Part shown: positions 35,448 through 44,550 of the stretch, in pieces
How positions within the stretch are numbered: position 1 is the stretch's first letter
Layout of the letters: each line of letters opens with the position of its first letter
Assembly (NCBI GenBank): GCA_001783695.1
Contig: MFNE01000004.1
Location: 1-50,188, forward strand
DNA from: Candidatus Lambdaproteobacteria bacterium RIFOXYD2_FULL_50_16
GTDB lineage: Bacteria > SAR324 > XYD2-FULL-50-16
Reading direction: 5' to 3'
Length of the DNA stretch: 50,188 nt
Program-made: the position numbers and the translations under genes
The notes under the pieces: generated by a model
What the model was told of the DNA's origin: nothing
Databases searched by the model: none
What the model saw: only the letters and a program-made list of their open reading frames with translations

Positions 35448-36809
35448 TTATTTTTTACCTTCGATTAATTCCCGAAGGCGGGGCACCCCCTCGGGTAGGG
35501 TCAACATAATCACCTGATTACCGGCCTCAATAGCGGTTTCCCCGTTGGGGATAATCGCCTGATTGCCCCCCTTGACAATAGCCCCGACCAGACTGTTTTG
35601 GGGGAGGCGGAATTTTTTAAGGGGTAGGCCCAAAATGGGGGCGTCCTCGCCTGCGACCATTTCGTGAACCTCCATGTTGGTTTCAGAAATAGTGGTAAAG
35701 TTTAGGTCCCCTTCGGCACTGTAGATAACTTGGCGCACCCTTCTGGCGGTTGAAAGCCGGGGCGATATCACCCCGTCGATCTCGGCGCTGCGGGCGGCCT
35801 CGGCCAGTTCTTCTTTGTTAACCAAGGCAATGGTTTTTTGCGCCCCTAAATATCGGGCCACCACTGAGGCAGCGATATTTACAAAGTCATCTTTAGTGGC
35901 GGCAATAAACAGGGCGGCAACGGGCACGTCTAGCTGGAGTTGCAGCCTGACGGATTCGGCGTCCCCGCGGATCATATGGAAATTTTTGTTGTTTAAAATC
36001 TTCCGTTTAATATCAGGGTGCTCTTGTTCCCCAATGATCAAGGTGACTTCATAATGGCTCTTGATCAACCCTTCGGCCACGCGTAGCGCCGTTTGCCCTG
36101 AACCTGCCACCACCGCCCGGCGGCTGCGGTTGACCTGCACCTTGAGAAATTGATTTAACATCTCCTGTTTTTCGCGGGGTACTAATATATAGACGTAATC
36201 CCCGGCCAAAATACGGTCCTTACCTGAAGGGATAAAGGATTCTCCTTCGCGGACAATACTCCCGATCAGAAATTGGTCCAGTGCTTCAGAGCGAAGGCCA
36301 ATCAATTCCTTTCCCTCCAAAGGGGAATCTGGCTTGACCTTGTAGCCAATCAAAAGCACGTTTTTTTCCCCAAACGCCGAGACCTCTGCGGCAGAAGCAA
36401 AGCCAGCGGTGTCTAAAATCTCTTGGGCGGCGACCATGCTGGAGTTGATGATCTGGCTAATCCCGGATTCGAGGTATTTGCTGATTAGGGTCGGCTTGAA
36501 AAAGCTGCCGGTTTTGGTAATGGCTATTTTAGTCTCAACCCCATAGTGGTTCGCCAAAAGGCAGCAGATTAGATTGGTTTCGTCTTGGTCCGTGGCGGCA
36601 ATCAGGAGGTCTGATTTTTCGATGCCCGCCTGTTCTAAAACCGAAAGACTGGTGCCGTTACCCCTTACACAGGCGACGTTAAGCTCCTTTTGGGCTGCAA
36701 GCAGATGGGTCGGGTTTTCATCGATTAGGGTCACCTCCATCTTTTCAGAGGAGAGTTCTTGGGCGATGTGGTACCCGGTTTCCCCGGCCCCAATGATCAG
36801 GGTTCTCAT
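35448..36809 (-). CDS. trkA: Trk potassium uptake regulatory protein TrkA
   Basis: A 453-residue cytoplasmic protein with two RCK units. Each has an NAD(H)-binding Rossmann half (first: RTLIIGAGETGYHIAQEL; second: RRAVVAGSGQTALRVAEG) and a TrkA-C half. It gates a TrkH/KtrB-type potassium channel, which is not in the window. It overlaps ligA by 4 bp (ATGA). Confidence 0.94.
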   Translation of the reverse strand: MRTLIIGAGETGYHIAQELSSEKMEVTLIDENPTHLLAAQKELNVACVRGNGTSLSVLEQAGIEKSDLLIAATDQDETNLICCLLANHYGVETKIAITKTGSFFKPTLISKYLESGISQIINSSMVAAQEILDTAGFASAAEVSAFGEKNVLLIGYKVKPDSPLEGKELIGLRSEALDQFLIGSIVREGESFIPSGKDRILAGDYVYILVPREKQEMLNQFLKVQVNRSRRAVVAGSGQTALRVAEGLIKSHYEVTLIIGEQEHPDIKRKILNNKNFHMIRGDAESVRLQLQLDVPVAALFIAATKDDFVNIAASVVARYLGAQKTIALVNKEELAEAARSAEIDGVISPRLSTARRVRQVIYSAEGDLNFTTISETNMEVHEMVAGEDAPILGLPLKKFRLPQNSLVGAIVKGGNQAIIPNGETAIEAGNQVIMLTLPEGVPRLRELIEGKK

Positions 36810-38842
36810 AGGGTTGGTCCTGATTCGATTAGCTCGTTCATATCCTTTTCCGATAAAATCGGGATATTAAGTTGTTGGGCCTTTTTAAGCTTACTGCCCG
36901 CCTCTTCCCCTGCTAAGAGATAGTCCGTTTTGGCCGAGACCGCCTCGACGGTTTTAAAGCCAAGCTGTTCTAATTGAAATTTCCAGTCAGAGCGTTTTTT
37001 ACTCAAGGTCCCCGTGATACAAACCGATTTGCCTTTAAAGGGCTGGTTCTGGGGGCGTGCTAAGGGTTCGGGGTTCACCCCTAAATTGGTTAAGCGCAAC
37101 AGCAAATCCTGATTCTCTGGGGCTTTAGTCCAATCTAAAACCGATTGCACCATCACCGGGCCAAATTCGGGAATAGATTCCAACTCGGCGAGGCTCAAAC
37201 CTTTAAAATGGTTCAAGTCCTTACAAAAAAGGGCTAGGGTCTTTGCGGCCCTTTCGCCCACATTATTGATCCCAAGTCCAATAATCAGCCGGTCCAAGGG
37301 CTGGGTTTTGGCGGTTTCTAACGCATTTAAAAACTTGGCAACTGAAATATCCCCCAAACCTTTAATCGCTTCTAATTCGGCCCGATGTGCCTTTAAACGA
37401 AACAGATCGTCGATTTGGGCGACAAAACCCTTTTGCATCAGCAACTCTACCATCTTAGCTCCCAAACTGGATACGTCCATCGCCTTTTTGGAAACAAAAT
37501 GTTCAATCTTGGCTAAAAGCTGGGCCGGGCATCGGGCGTTGGTGCAGCGCTGGTCAATCTCGTATTCGATTGTGCCGTCCTCTTTGGGTTTGGAACCCGA
37601 TTTTTGGGCGTGGGTTAGGGGGCCTTGGCAACTAGGGCAGGCCTGGGGCTTGGCATAGGCTTGGGCGTCAGGTAGCCGTTGGGTCAAGTCGATACTTACC
37701 ACTTTGGGGATAATATCTCCCCCTTTTTCTAAAAAAACCCAATCCTTTTCATGGAGGTGTAGTCGATCAACCACCTCTTTGTAGTTATGCAAGCTCGCTC
37801 GGCGGACCTCGGTTCCGTCTATATCCACAGGCTCCACCAGGGCGACCGGGGTCAAGACCCCGGTGCGGCCTAGGCTGTTTTCTATCCCCAAAAGCCGGGT
37901 TAATTTGCGTTGTGGTCTAAATTTCCAAGCCCGAGCCCAGACCGGCGATTTTTGCGTTCGCCCTAGTCTTGCGCGTTGTTCAAGGTGGTTGATTTTGATC
38001 ACCACTCCGTCAATTTTAAAGGCCATCTGATCACGCAGGGCCTCGGTTTTTTGGCAAAAAGCCAAGACCTCATCTAGGTTATGGCAAAGCTCGCGAAAGG
38101 GGTTGACCGGCAGGTCTAACCCTTCCAAAAGGATCAAGTTGGCTTGGTGTTCTTCTTTAAAACCAGGGGTGACTAGGTCATAAAGCAGAATATCTAAACC
38201 CCGTTTTTTGACCAAGGCCGGATCCTTTAGGCGCAGCGAGCCCGCCGCGAAGTTGCGAGGGTTTTTAATCACTTGGTCTGGGAACTGGGCTCGGTTTTTT
38301 TCAAACTCCGCCCAAGACATGACCACCTCCCCGCGCAGTTCCAGGTCTAGCGGTTCCTTAAGCTGGTGAGGTAGGGATTTAATGGTTTTGACATTTTCAG
38401 TCACCTCGTCGCCGACTTCACCATTGCCCCTGGTCACCGCCCGCACCAGCCGTCCTTTTTCAAAAATCACCGACATCGAAAGCCCGTCCAACTTAGCTTC
38501 GCAGCAAAACAAGGGCACCAAACCGTCTAACTTCTTTTCCACCTGCTCCCCCCATTGGGCCAATTCTTCTGGGGTCGAGAGGTTTTCTAAGCTAAGCATG
38601 GGGGTCTGATGCTTTGATTTTTTAAAGTCACTTTTGGTGGGGGTACCCACATTTTTATTAGGTGAGTCGGGGCGGGCTAGTTCGGGGAACTGGGATTCTA
38701 GGGAGGCCAGTTGGCCAAGCATTAAGTCAAATTCCTCATCTTCCATCAAGACTTCGCCGCTATTGTAATAAGCCTCGCTGGCCCTAAGCAGCAGGTCGGT
38801 CAAGCGGTTGATCTCTTCAAGGGCCTTTTGGGTGGTGAGCAT
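36806..38842 (-). CDS. ligA: NAD-dependent DNA ligase LigA
   Basis: A 678-residue enzyme of standard length. The adenylation domain has the active-site K117 in CEAKLDGLSM, followed by the OB fold, the four-Cys zinc finger (ACPSC...RCTNARC), a helix-hairpin-helix region and a C-terminal BRCT domain (GKSVCITGTLSKKRSDW). It joins nicks in replication and repair. It is the first gene of a unit with trkA. Confidence 0.97.
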   Translation of the reverse strand: MLTTQKALEEINRLTDLLLRASEAYYNSGEVLMEDEEFDLMLGQLASLESQFPELARPDSPNKNVGTPTKSDFKKSKHQTPMLSLENLSTPEELAQWGEQVEKKLDGLVPLFCCEAKLDGLSMSVIFEKGRLVRAVTRGNGEVGDEVTENVKTIKSLPHQLKEPLDLELRGEVVMSWAEFEKNRAQFPDQVIKNPRNFAAGSLRLKDPALVKKRGLDILLYDLVTPGFKEEHQANLILLEGLDLPVNPFRELCHNLDEVLAFCQKTEALRDQMAFKIDGVVIKINHLEQRARLGRTQKSPVWARAWKFRPQRKLTRLLGIENSLGRTGVLTPVALVEPVDIDGTEVRRASLHNYKEVVDRLHLHEKDWVFLEKGGDIIPKVVSIDLTQRLPDAQAYAKPQACPSCQGPLTHAQKSGSKPKEDGTIEYEIDQRCTNARCPAQLLAKIEHFVSKKAMDVSSLGAKMVELLMQKGFVAQIDDLFRLKAHRAELEAIKGLGDISVAKFLNALETAKTQPLDRLIIGLGINNVGERAAKTLALFCKDLNHFKGLSLAELESIPEFGPVMVQSVLDWTKAPENQDLLLRLTNLGVNPEPLARPQNQPFKGKSVCITGTLSKKRSDWKFQLEQLGFKTVEAVSAKTDYLLAGEEAGSKLKKAQQLNIPILSEKDMNELIESGPTL

Positions 38843-38992
38843 ATCGCGATCTGGGGTTTAGGCCAGGGATGGTTTGCTTTTTGACTTGCTTGTCTATACT
38901 ATTTGTCTATCCGAGGGGCGGGCCCCAAGGGCTACTTGGGTTGTACTCCAAGGCCCATGCCCCTGGCAACCGAAACCGCGCCCCTATAGCCC

Positions 38993-40555
38993 ATGTCGAG
39001 CAAACCGAAGAAAGGCCTCTTTGCACTGCCCTTCGAACTGATCAAATCCTTTATTTTTACGTTGAGGGTCTTTTCTGCCTTTATCCAAGAGGCCAGACAG
39101 GTAACCTTTAGTGATGATGAAGAAGAATCGATTGACGAGCAGATCAAGCTTAAAGCCCGCAAGCTTTTGCAAACCCAGGTAGAAAATTACGGTTCCAAGG
39201 TTATTACCCCCCACGTAGAAGGGCAGGTAAAAGAAACCTTAAACCGCCGGTTTTTGGAATTTGCCGAGGCCGAGAAAAATCCTTTGATGGATGATAAAAT
39301 CGAGCGGCTTTTAAATCAGTTTCTGAAAAACTACGATTCTAAGCGCCTCACCAGGGAAACCCAAGAGCGACTGGACACCTTCTTGAACCAGCAGATCACC
39401 AGCATCGCTACCAACCTAGAGACCCCATACCCTGGAGCGGTGGAAAAGGTTGATACGCTTTTGACTGACTTTTTAGCCGAAATGGGGCTAGCGAAAATAT
39501 TTACCCCTACGGCCCAAGAGATTGAGCGTTTTGTTAACGAACGGATTGTTGAACTGGCCATTTCGACGGATAATCAGCAAATGGCGGGGAAAGTACAGTC
39601 CTTGACCAGCGAATTTATAGAGCGGCTTTCAGGCTCGGTTTTAACTGGCGATACCCAAGCGACCATTAACCGCCAGATCAATGAGCAGGGGATCCATTGG
39701 ACCCATAGCGAAGGCGCAGTTAAGGTCGGGGCTAAATCAATGGCCCTATTTGTTGAATTTATCGAAAGCCTACGCACCGAGGCCATTGCTGCCCATGCGG
39801 TTGATGCGATCAAGGCTCAAGTTTCTCAAAAGGTGGAAGAAATCGCTACCACTGCAGGCAACAAAGAGGTCAAAGTACAAGCAGAGTCGCTTTCGGCCAA
39901 GATTATCGAAGCTTTGACCGAAACTGACGTGCATGCTGAATCGACCAAACAGGTCGTTGCCCATGTTAACCAAGAACTTTTAAAGTTTGCTTGCGAACAT
40001 TCAAACGAGATTATTAAGACCCGCCTAGTTGGAATCTTGCGTGAATTGGTGGCTTCGATGGGGCCCCATTCGCTTTATCCAGAGACCGAAAACGCGATTA
40101 AACTAAACCTCAATACCCGCGCCGTCGATCTGGCCCAGTTGCCCGACAACAAAGACATGATCCGTTCCGCCGAAACCTTGCTGAAGTTGTATTTGCAAGA
40201 AACCAACAAGGCTGAAGTGGTCAACCAAGAATCGATGGCCCAGATCAAACGTGCGCTAAACGGCGTGATCTTGGGGCTGATGGAACAAACCGGAAAAATC
40301 GAATCTGAAGCCAACCGTGTCTTTAATGAGATCTTAGAAAATTGCGGTCCTCAAAATATTGACCCCTTGGTGAAGATGAAGATCGAGTCGGTCTTGTATC
40401 AGGTGCTAGTTAAGCAGCTAGCGGTTTATGGGAACAAGGAGTTAACCAACAAGGCCTTGGAGTTGATCCGCGAGGTTGCCCAAAGCCTTCCTCATGATTC
40501 CTCGGTTAATGACCTGATTATGAGCCACAAAATTCGCCAACCTAGCACCCTTTAA
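38993..40555 (+). CDS. Membrane-anchored protein of about nine 48-residue helical repeats
   Basis: A 520-residue protein. A hydrophobic/amphipathic segment near the N-terminus (PFELIKSFIFTLRVFSAFI, ~14-32) may anchor it in the membrane, followed by an acidic stretch (SDDEEESIDE). The rest, ~52 to ~505, divides into nine or ten degenerate repeats of about 48 residues. Each begins like LLxxFLExxxxxx(L/V/I) and continues with xExxxxINxxIxxLAxxxxNKxMxxKA; for example repeat 6 begins SLSAKIIEALTETDVH and repeat 7 begins VGILRELVASMGPHSL. This suggests an alpha-solenoid or elongated rod. I do not recognise the family. It is 2 bp upstream of the radical SAM gene. A TATACT (38895-38900) with TTGCTT 15 bp upstream is a weak promoter candidate. 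Confidence 0.85.
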   Translation: MSSKPKKGLFALPFELIKSFIFTLRVFSAFIQEARQVTFSDDEEESIDEQIKLKARKLLQTQVENYGSKVITPHVEGQVKETLNRRFLEFAEAEKNPLMDDKIERLLNQFLKNYDSKRLTRETQERLDTFLNQQITSIATNLETPYPGAVEKVDTLLTDFLAEMGLAKIFTPTAQEIERFVNERIVELAISTDNQQMAGKVQSLTSEFIERLSGSVLTGDTQATINRQINEQGIHWTHSEGAVKVGAKSMALFVEFIESLRTEAIAAHAVDAIKAQVSQKVEEIATTAGNKEVKVQAESLSAKIIEALTETDVHAESTKQVVAHVNQELLKFACEHSNEIIKTRLVGILRELVASMGPHSLYPETENAIKLNLNTRAVDLAQLPDNKDMIRSAETLLKLYLQETNKAEVVNQESMAQIKRALNGVILGLMEQTGKIESEANRVFNEILENCGPQNIDPLVKMKIESVLYQVLVKQLAVYGNKELTNKALELIREVAQSLPHDSSVNDLIMSHKIRQPSTL

Positions 40556-40557
40556 TC

Positions 40558-41376
40558 GTGGCCGACTTGGACACCAAAAGCCATCCTCGCCAGGGCGGGC
40601 CAGGGAAATACGTTTATCTGGTGAAAAGCCGGCGGGCGGGCGGGCTGAGTTTGGGGATCAACCTTAATGCCGACAAGAAGTGCAATTTTGATTGTGCTTA
40701 TTGCCAAGTGCAGCGCAGTTCCGGGGGGATCCCAAACCCTAGTATAGACGAGATACTAAGTGAATTGGAGCCCTTTTTGAAGAGCTACCAACAAGCAGGC
40801 CATTGGCAGGGGATGCAGATTAAAGACTTCGCCCTGGCCGGAGACGGTGAACCTAGTTTGTTTGGCCCGCTGCCCGAGTTGCTTAACAGCCTGATGAAGC
40901 TAAAAACCAAATACCAACTTTCAGCCAAGATAGTGCTTTTTACCAACGGGGCTAAGATCACTCGGCTTGATTTAGATTCGGTTTGGCCCCAATATTTCGG
41001 CGGAAACAATCAGGTGTGGTTTAAATTGGATTTTTGGGATCAGCCAAGTTATTTGCGGGTCAATGGAGCCAAAGGGGACCGGGGACAAGTGTTAGAAAAA
41101 CTCCTCCATTTGGGTCAGCGTTACCCCTTAACCTTACAGGCCTGTTTTTTTAAACCAGAGGCCTTGGCCGAGGTGGACCTATGGGCGGCCCAAGCCTGGG
41201 TGGATCAACTAAAAGGGCTTTTAAATCAAGGGCTAAAAGTGGAAAAACTACAGATTTATACCCTCGCCCGTCCGCCTAAAGAAAAACAATTAGCTCCCTA
41301 TTCGCTGGGCGAGCTGAACCAGATTGGAAGCCTTATTAGATCTCAACTAAACCTCGACCTAGCCCTTTACGCATAA
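40558..41376 (+). CDS. Radical SAM protein (COG0731/TYW1-like family)
   Basis: A 272-residue protein with the 4Fe-4S motif C42-N-F-D-C46-A-Y-C49, preceded by GGLSLGINLNADKKCNF, typical of the wyosine-type radical SAM family seen in many bacteria without known function. The glycine-rich SAM contact is FALAGDGEPSLFG, and LFTNGAKI follows. The start is GTG at 40558, directly after the repeat-protein stop. It lies in a unit with pyrD (next base after its stop). Substrate unknown. Confidence 0.9.
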   Translation: MADLDTKSHPRQGGPGKYVYLVKSRRAGGLSLGINLNADKKCNFDCAYCQVQRSSGGIPNPSIDEILSELEPFLKSYQQAGHWQGMQIKDFALAGDGEPSLFGPLPELLNSLMKLKTKYQLSAKIVLFTNGAKITRLDLDSVWPQYFGGNNQVWFKLDFWDQPSYLRVNGAKGDRGQVLEKLLHLGQRYPLTLQACFFKPEALAEVDLWAAQAWVDQLKGLLNQGLKVEKLQIYTLARPPKEKQLAPYSLGELNQIGSLIRSQLNLDLALYA

Positions 41377-42447
41377 ATGTACGAACAGCTTAAATCCCTT
41401 TTGTATTTAGCTGAACCAGAATGGGCTCATGAACATACCTTGCTTTTAGCTCAAGGCTTGAGCCACACCAAAACCGGCCCTTGGCTGGCCGATTTTTTGT
41501 GGGGCTATGAGGACGACCGATTGTCCGTGGAGATTGGGGGTTTGGTTTTTCCCAACCCTGTTGGGTTGGCCGCTGGGTTTGACAAGGACGGCGTGGCCAT
41601 AGGACTCCTGGAGGCGGTTGGTTTTGGCGCTATTGAGGTAGGCACCCTGACCCCCAAGCCACAACTGGGCAACCCCCAGCCCCGGCTCTTTCGGCTGGTC
41701 GAAGATAAAGCCCTGATCAACCGAATGGGGTTTAACAATGGCGGTATTGACCGGTTTGTAAATCGGGTCAGTGGCCAAACCAGAAAGCGACCTTTAGGGG
41801 TTAATCTAGGGAAAAACAAAGACACCCCCAATGAGCAAGCGGGCGCGGATTATTGTTACGGATTAGAAAAAACCTACGACCTAGGGGACTACTTTACGAT
41901 CAACATCTCTAGTCCCAATACGGTTGGCCTTCGGGCGCTGCAAGAAGAAAAAAGTTTGCTGCCCTTGTTACAAGAGATTACCGCCAAGCGCGACCATTTA
42001 GCGCGGTTTTCTGGCAAGCGCAAACCCTTGTGGCTCAAGGTTGCGCCTGATTTGAGTGCAAAGGAAATGGAAGTGATCTGCCAGATTGCGTTGAGTCTAA
42101 AAATCGATGCCTTGGTGGTTTCAAACACAACCTTGGAGCGTCCTGCGTTGGCCGATTTAAACCGCAGCCAAACCGGGGGGCTTTCGGGGGCTCCTTTAAC
42201 GGCCAAAGCCGATCAGGCCTTGGATTGGGCGTTTGGTTACACCCACGGGCAAATCCCCTTGGTGGGGGTCGGCGGGATTATGAATGCAGCGCAAGCCCTT
42301 AGAAAATTCGAGCTAGGCGCCTCCTTTGTACAAGTCTATTCAGGGCTGATTTTTTCAGGGCCGGGGCTGGTCAAACAAATCAAAGAAGGACTGATTGCCA
42401 GTCTGAACCGGGAGCGACTCCCGAGGTTGCCCAAAAGAGTTGTATAA
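41377..42447 (+). CDS. pyrD: Dihydroorotate dehydrogenase, quinone-linked (class 2)
   Basis: A 356-residue FMN enzyme for the fourth step of pyrimidine synthesis. PNPVGLAAGFDKDG binds FMN, NRMGFNNGG follows, and the catalytic serine lies in INISSPNTVGLR (S178/S179), the class 2 arrangement; class 1 has cysteine there. The N-terminal extension (~40 residues, helical) is the membrane-associating quinone-tunnel region. The start lies directly after the radical SAM stop codon. Confidence 0.95.
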   Translation: MYEQLKSLLYLAEPEWAHEHTLLLAQGLSHTKTGPWLADFLWGYEDDRLSVEIGGLVFPNPVGLAAGFDKDGVAIGLLEAVGFGAIEVGTLTPKPQLGNPQPRLFRLVEDKALINRMGFNNGGIDRFVNRVSGQTRKRPLGVNLGKNKDTPNEQAGADYCYGLEKTYDLGDYFTINISSPNTVGLRALQEEKSLLPLLQEITAKRDHLARFSGKRKPLWLKVAPDLSAKEMEVICQIALSLKIDALVVSNTTLERPALADLNRSQTGGLSGAPLTAKADQALDWAFGYTHGQIPLVGVGGIMNAAQALRKFELGASFVQVYSGLIFSGPGLVKQIKEGLIASLNRERLPRLPKRVV

Positions 42448-42489
42448 ACCTAAATTTAACCGTATGCTACTAGGGCTTAGGGAACAAAG

Positions 42490-42972
42490 ATGGCCAATTA
42501 CGTAAGAGAAGATTTTGAGTTTTTGAAGGTAATGCGGTTTTCGATCAGCGAGATCGAATGCGCTATTGCCATCATGGAGGTCCGCGAAGTGATCCCCCCA
42601 CCTGATATCCGCCATATCCCCAAGGCTCCAGGCTTTGTCGAAGGGGTGTTCAGCCTGCGAGGAGAGATCATTCCGGTCGTAGATTTACGCAAGCTTTTTG
42701 GGGTTGAGCCCAAAAGTGCGGATTTCAAAGTGATTCTTCGCCAGATTAAAGAGGTCACCATCGGTTATATGGTAGATCAGGTTAATAATGTCATGCAGGT
42801 CGAACGTTCCCAGATAAAGCCTCCGCCTCCGGTAATTATTAAGGGCCTAGACAAGGGATGCCTTTACGGGTTGTTTGACTATAATGACGAAAACATCATC
42901 TTAATGGACCTGTCCAAAGCCATGGCCCCAGGGGAAGTAGCTCAAATTGGCAATTTGCTAAAACAACTTTGA
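42490..42972 (+). CDS. cheW: CheW-type chemotaxis coupling protein
   Basis: A 160-residue single-domain CheW protein: MRFSISEIECAIAIMEVREV, PGFVEGVFSLRGEIIPVVDLR and the C-terminal ILMDLSKAM match the family. It would link chemoreceptors to a CheA kinase. No CheA, receptor or flagellar gene is in this window, so it is an isolated copy. Confidence 0.9.
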   Translation: MANYVREDFEFLKVMRFSISEIECAIAIMEVREVIPPPDIRHIPKAPGFVEGVFSLRGEIIPVVDLRKLFGVEPKSADFKVILRQIKEVTIGYMVDQVNNVMQVERSQIKPPPPVIIKGLDKGCLYGLFDYNDENIILMDLSKAMAPGEVAQIGNLLKQL

Positions 42973-42977
42973 ACCCT

Positions 42978-43520
42978 ATGAAAACCTATTGGTTGGCGTT
43001 TTTGCTGCTTTTTGTTTTTAGCGCTTGCAGGCCTAATAAAACGGTTGAAGCCAACGACTGGACTAGTTTTGCTAAGTCTTCGGGAATGGCTCCCGAGAAA
43101 GAAGGGGCCATCGCTGCCGACTTCGAATATACCCTCAAAGGGGGCAAGAAGGAAAAGCTTTCAGACAATCGGGGTAAGGTGGTTTTCCTCAACTTTTGGG
43201 CCACTTGGTGTTACCCTTGTAAAAAGGAAATGCCAGATATTGAAAAGTTAAACACCCAGTTTTCAGGCCGGAATTTTCGCGTTTTGGCTGTCAGTGCTGG
43301 AGAAGGGGCAGCAAAGGTGGAACCTTTTTTAAAGCATTTTCCATATCAGTTTGAGTTCGCCTTTGACGAAAACTCGGCCATTAGCGCCCAATATCAGGTC
43401 TCGATGTTGCCCACGACCTTGATTATTGGACCAAAGGGTGAGATTTTGGGCCAAGCGATTGGACCGCGTAATTGGAACCAGAAGGATTTTACAGACCAAC
43501 TGGAAAAATTGATTCCATAA
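42978..43520 (+). CDS. TlpA/ResA-like thioredoxin lipoprotein
   Basis: A 180-residue protein from ATG 42978 with lipobox LFVFSAC (C17). The thioredoxin-fold domain carries [14 protein letters not shown] with redox cysteines C78 and C81 and cis-Pro context ([11 protein letters not shown]). It should reduce or shuffle disulphides in the periplasm, for example on apocytochromes before haem attachment, which would fit the CcmABC and Cyc2-like genes in the window. The frame starts earlier at TTG 42969 inside the cheW stop, but the ATG fits the lipobox. Followed 7 bp later by tatA/B. Confidence 0.9.
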   Translation: MKTYWLAFLLLFVFSACRPNKTVEANDWTSFAKSSGMAPEKEGAIAADFEYTLKGGKKEKLSDNRGKVVFLNFWATWCYPCKKEMPDIEKLNTQFSGRNFRVLAVSAGEGAAKVEPFLKHFPYQFEFAFDENSAISAQYQVSMLPTTLIIGPKGEILGQAIGPRNWNQKDFTDQLEKLIP

Positions 43521-43527
43521 GGAAGCT

Positions 43528-43881
43528 ATGTTTAACATTGGTATGACCGAAATGATTATCATCGCGGCTATCGCGTTGATTGTTCTGGGACCAAGCAAGT
43601 TGCCCCAATTCGCGCGGGCCTTGGGCCGGGGTTTGACCGAGTTTAGGCGCGCCACTAACGATCTAAAAGCGCAGGTGCATGATGAATTTAAAGAAGTCGT
43701 GGGCCCAGATGTCGCCGATTTGTCTAAATTGGCTCAAGATGTAAGGCGAGGCGGCTTGCCTACCCAGACCCTAGCCCAAACCTTAGAAACCGCTGCCCAA
43801 GTAATTGAGAAAGGTGGTGATTTTAAAGAAAAACCCAGTTTGCCCGATGCCCAGACCGAGGGGTCTGCGGCCAAATCTTAA
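43528..43881 (+). CDS. tatB: Sec-independent translocase subunit TatA/TatB
   Basis: A 117-residue protein with the short N-terminal helix ([26 protein letters not shown]), the hinge [14 protein letters not shown] and an amphipathic helix. The Glu8 and FNIG start are TatB-like, but TatA/TatB cannot be separated with certainty. GGAAGC lies upstream. No TatC is in the window. Confidence 0.88.
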   Translation: MFNIGMTEMIIIAAIALIVLGPSKLPQFARALGRGLTEFRRATNDLKAQVHDEFKEVVGPDVADLSKLAQDVRRGGLPTQTLAQTLETAAQVIEKGGDFKEKPSLPDAQTEGSAAKS

Positions 43882-43899
43882 CCCCTTTTATTAAGAGTC

Positions 43900-44424
43900 A
43901 TGGAAGAGTTAAAATCCTTTATTCGCAATATTCCCGACTTTCCTAAGCCTGGGATCCAGTTTAAAGATGTCACCACCTTGTTTGAAGACCGCTATGGCTG
44001 GCAGATGTGTTTAGACGCCTTTGAAGCCATCTTGCGTTATACCCCCATCGACAAAATTGCCGGGGTGGAAGCCAGGGGCTTTGTGTTGGCTGCGGCATTG
44101 GCCGACCGACTGAAAACCGGACTGGTGTTAGTACGGAAAAAAGGCAAGTTGCCAGGGGACGTGATTCGCCAAACCTACGAACTAGAATACGGCACGGACG
44201 AGATTGAGATGCACCAAGGCACCGTTAAGCCTGGAGAGCGGGTTTTGATTATGGACGACCTCTTGGCTACCGGTGGCACCTTAGAGGCCGCGGCCAAACT
44301 CGTAGAAAAATTGGGTGGGCAGGTGGTTTCGACTGCTTGTATTATTGAGTTAACCCCACTTAAGGGTCGCCAACGGATTGGAAAATATCCCTTTATTTCC
44401 TTGATCAGCTACGACGAAGACTAG
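43900..44424 (+). CDS. apt: Adenine phosphoribosyltransferase
   Basis: A 174-residue purine salvage enzyme. FPKPGIQFKDVTTLFED at the N-terminus, GVEARGFVLAAALA and the PRPP loop VLIMDDLLATGGTLEAA match Apt. It converts adenine and PRPP to AMP. It is the last gene of the plus-strand unit from 38993, followed by a strong terminator. Confidence 0.95.
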   Translation: MEELKSFIRNIPDFPKPGIQFKDVTTLFEDRYGWQMCLDAFEAILRYTPIDKIAGVEARGFVLAAALADRLKTGLVLVRKKGKLPGDVIRQTYELEYGTDEIEMHQGTVKPGERVLIMDDLLATGGTLEAAAKLVEKLGGQVVSTACIIELTPLKGRQRIGKYPFISLISYDED

Positions 44425-44433
44425 TCTTATTTG

Positions 44434-44466
44434 GCCCCCCCTTTTTTAAGGGGGGGGCTCCTCTTT
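44434..44466 (+). terminator. Rho-independent terminator after apt
   Basis: GCCCCCCC (44434-44441) pairs with GGGGGGGC (44451-44458) over a T-rich loop, followed by TCCTCTTTT. It lies 10 bp after the apt stop codon. Confidence 0.85.
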
Positions 44467-44550
44467 TGAGCAGTACCCTCACTTTTGTGACCAAGTTACC
44501 ATACCCCCTCCAAAACCGCTTTGTTTTGAACACCTTTTTTGTGACCCGAT

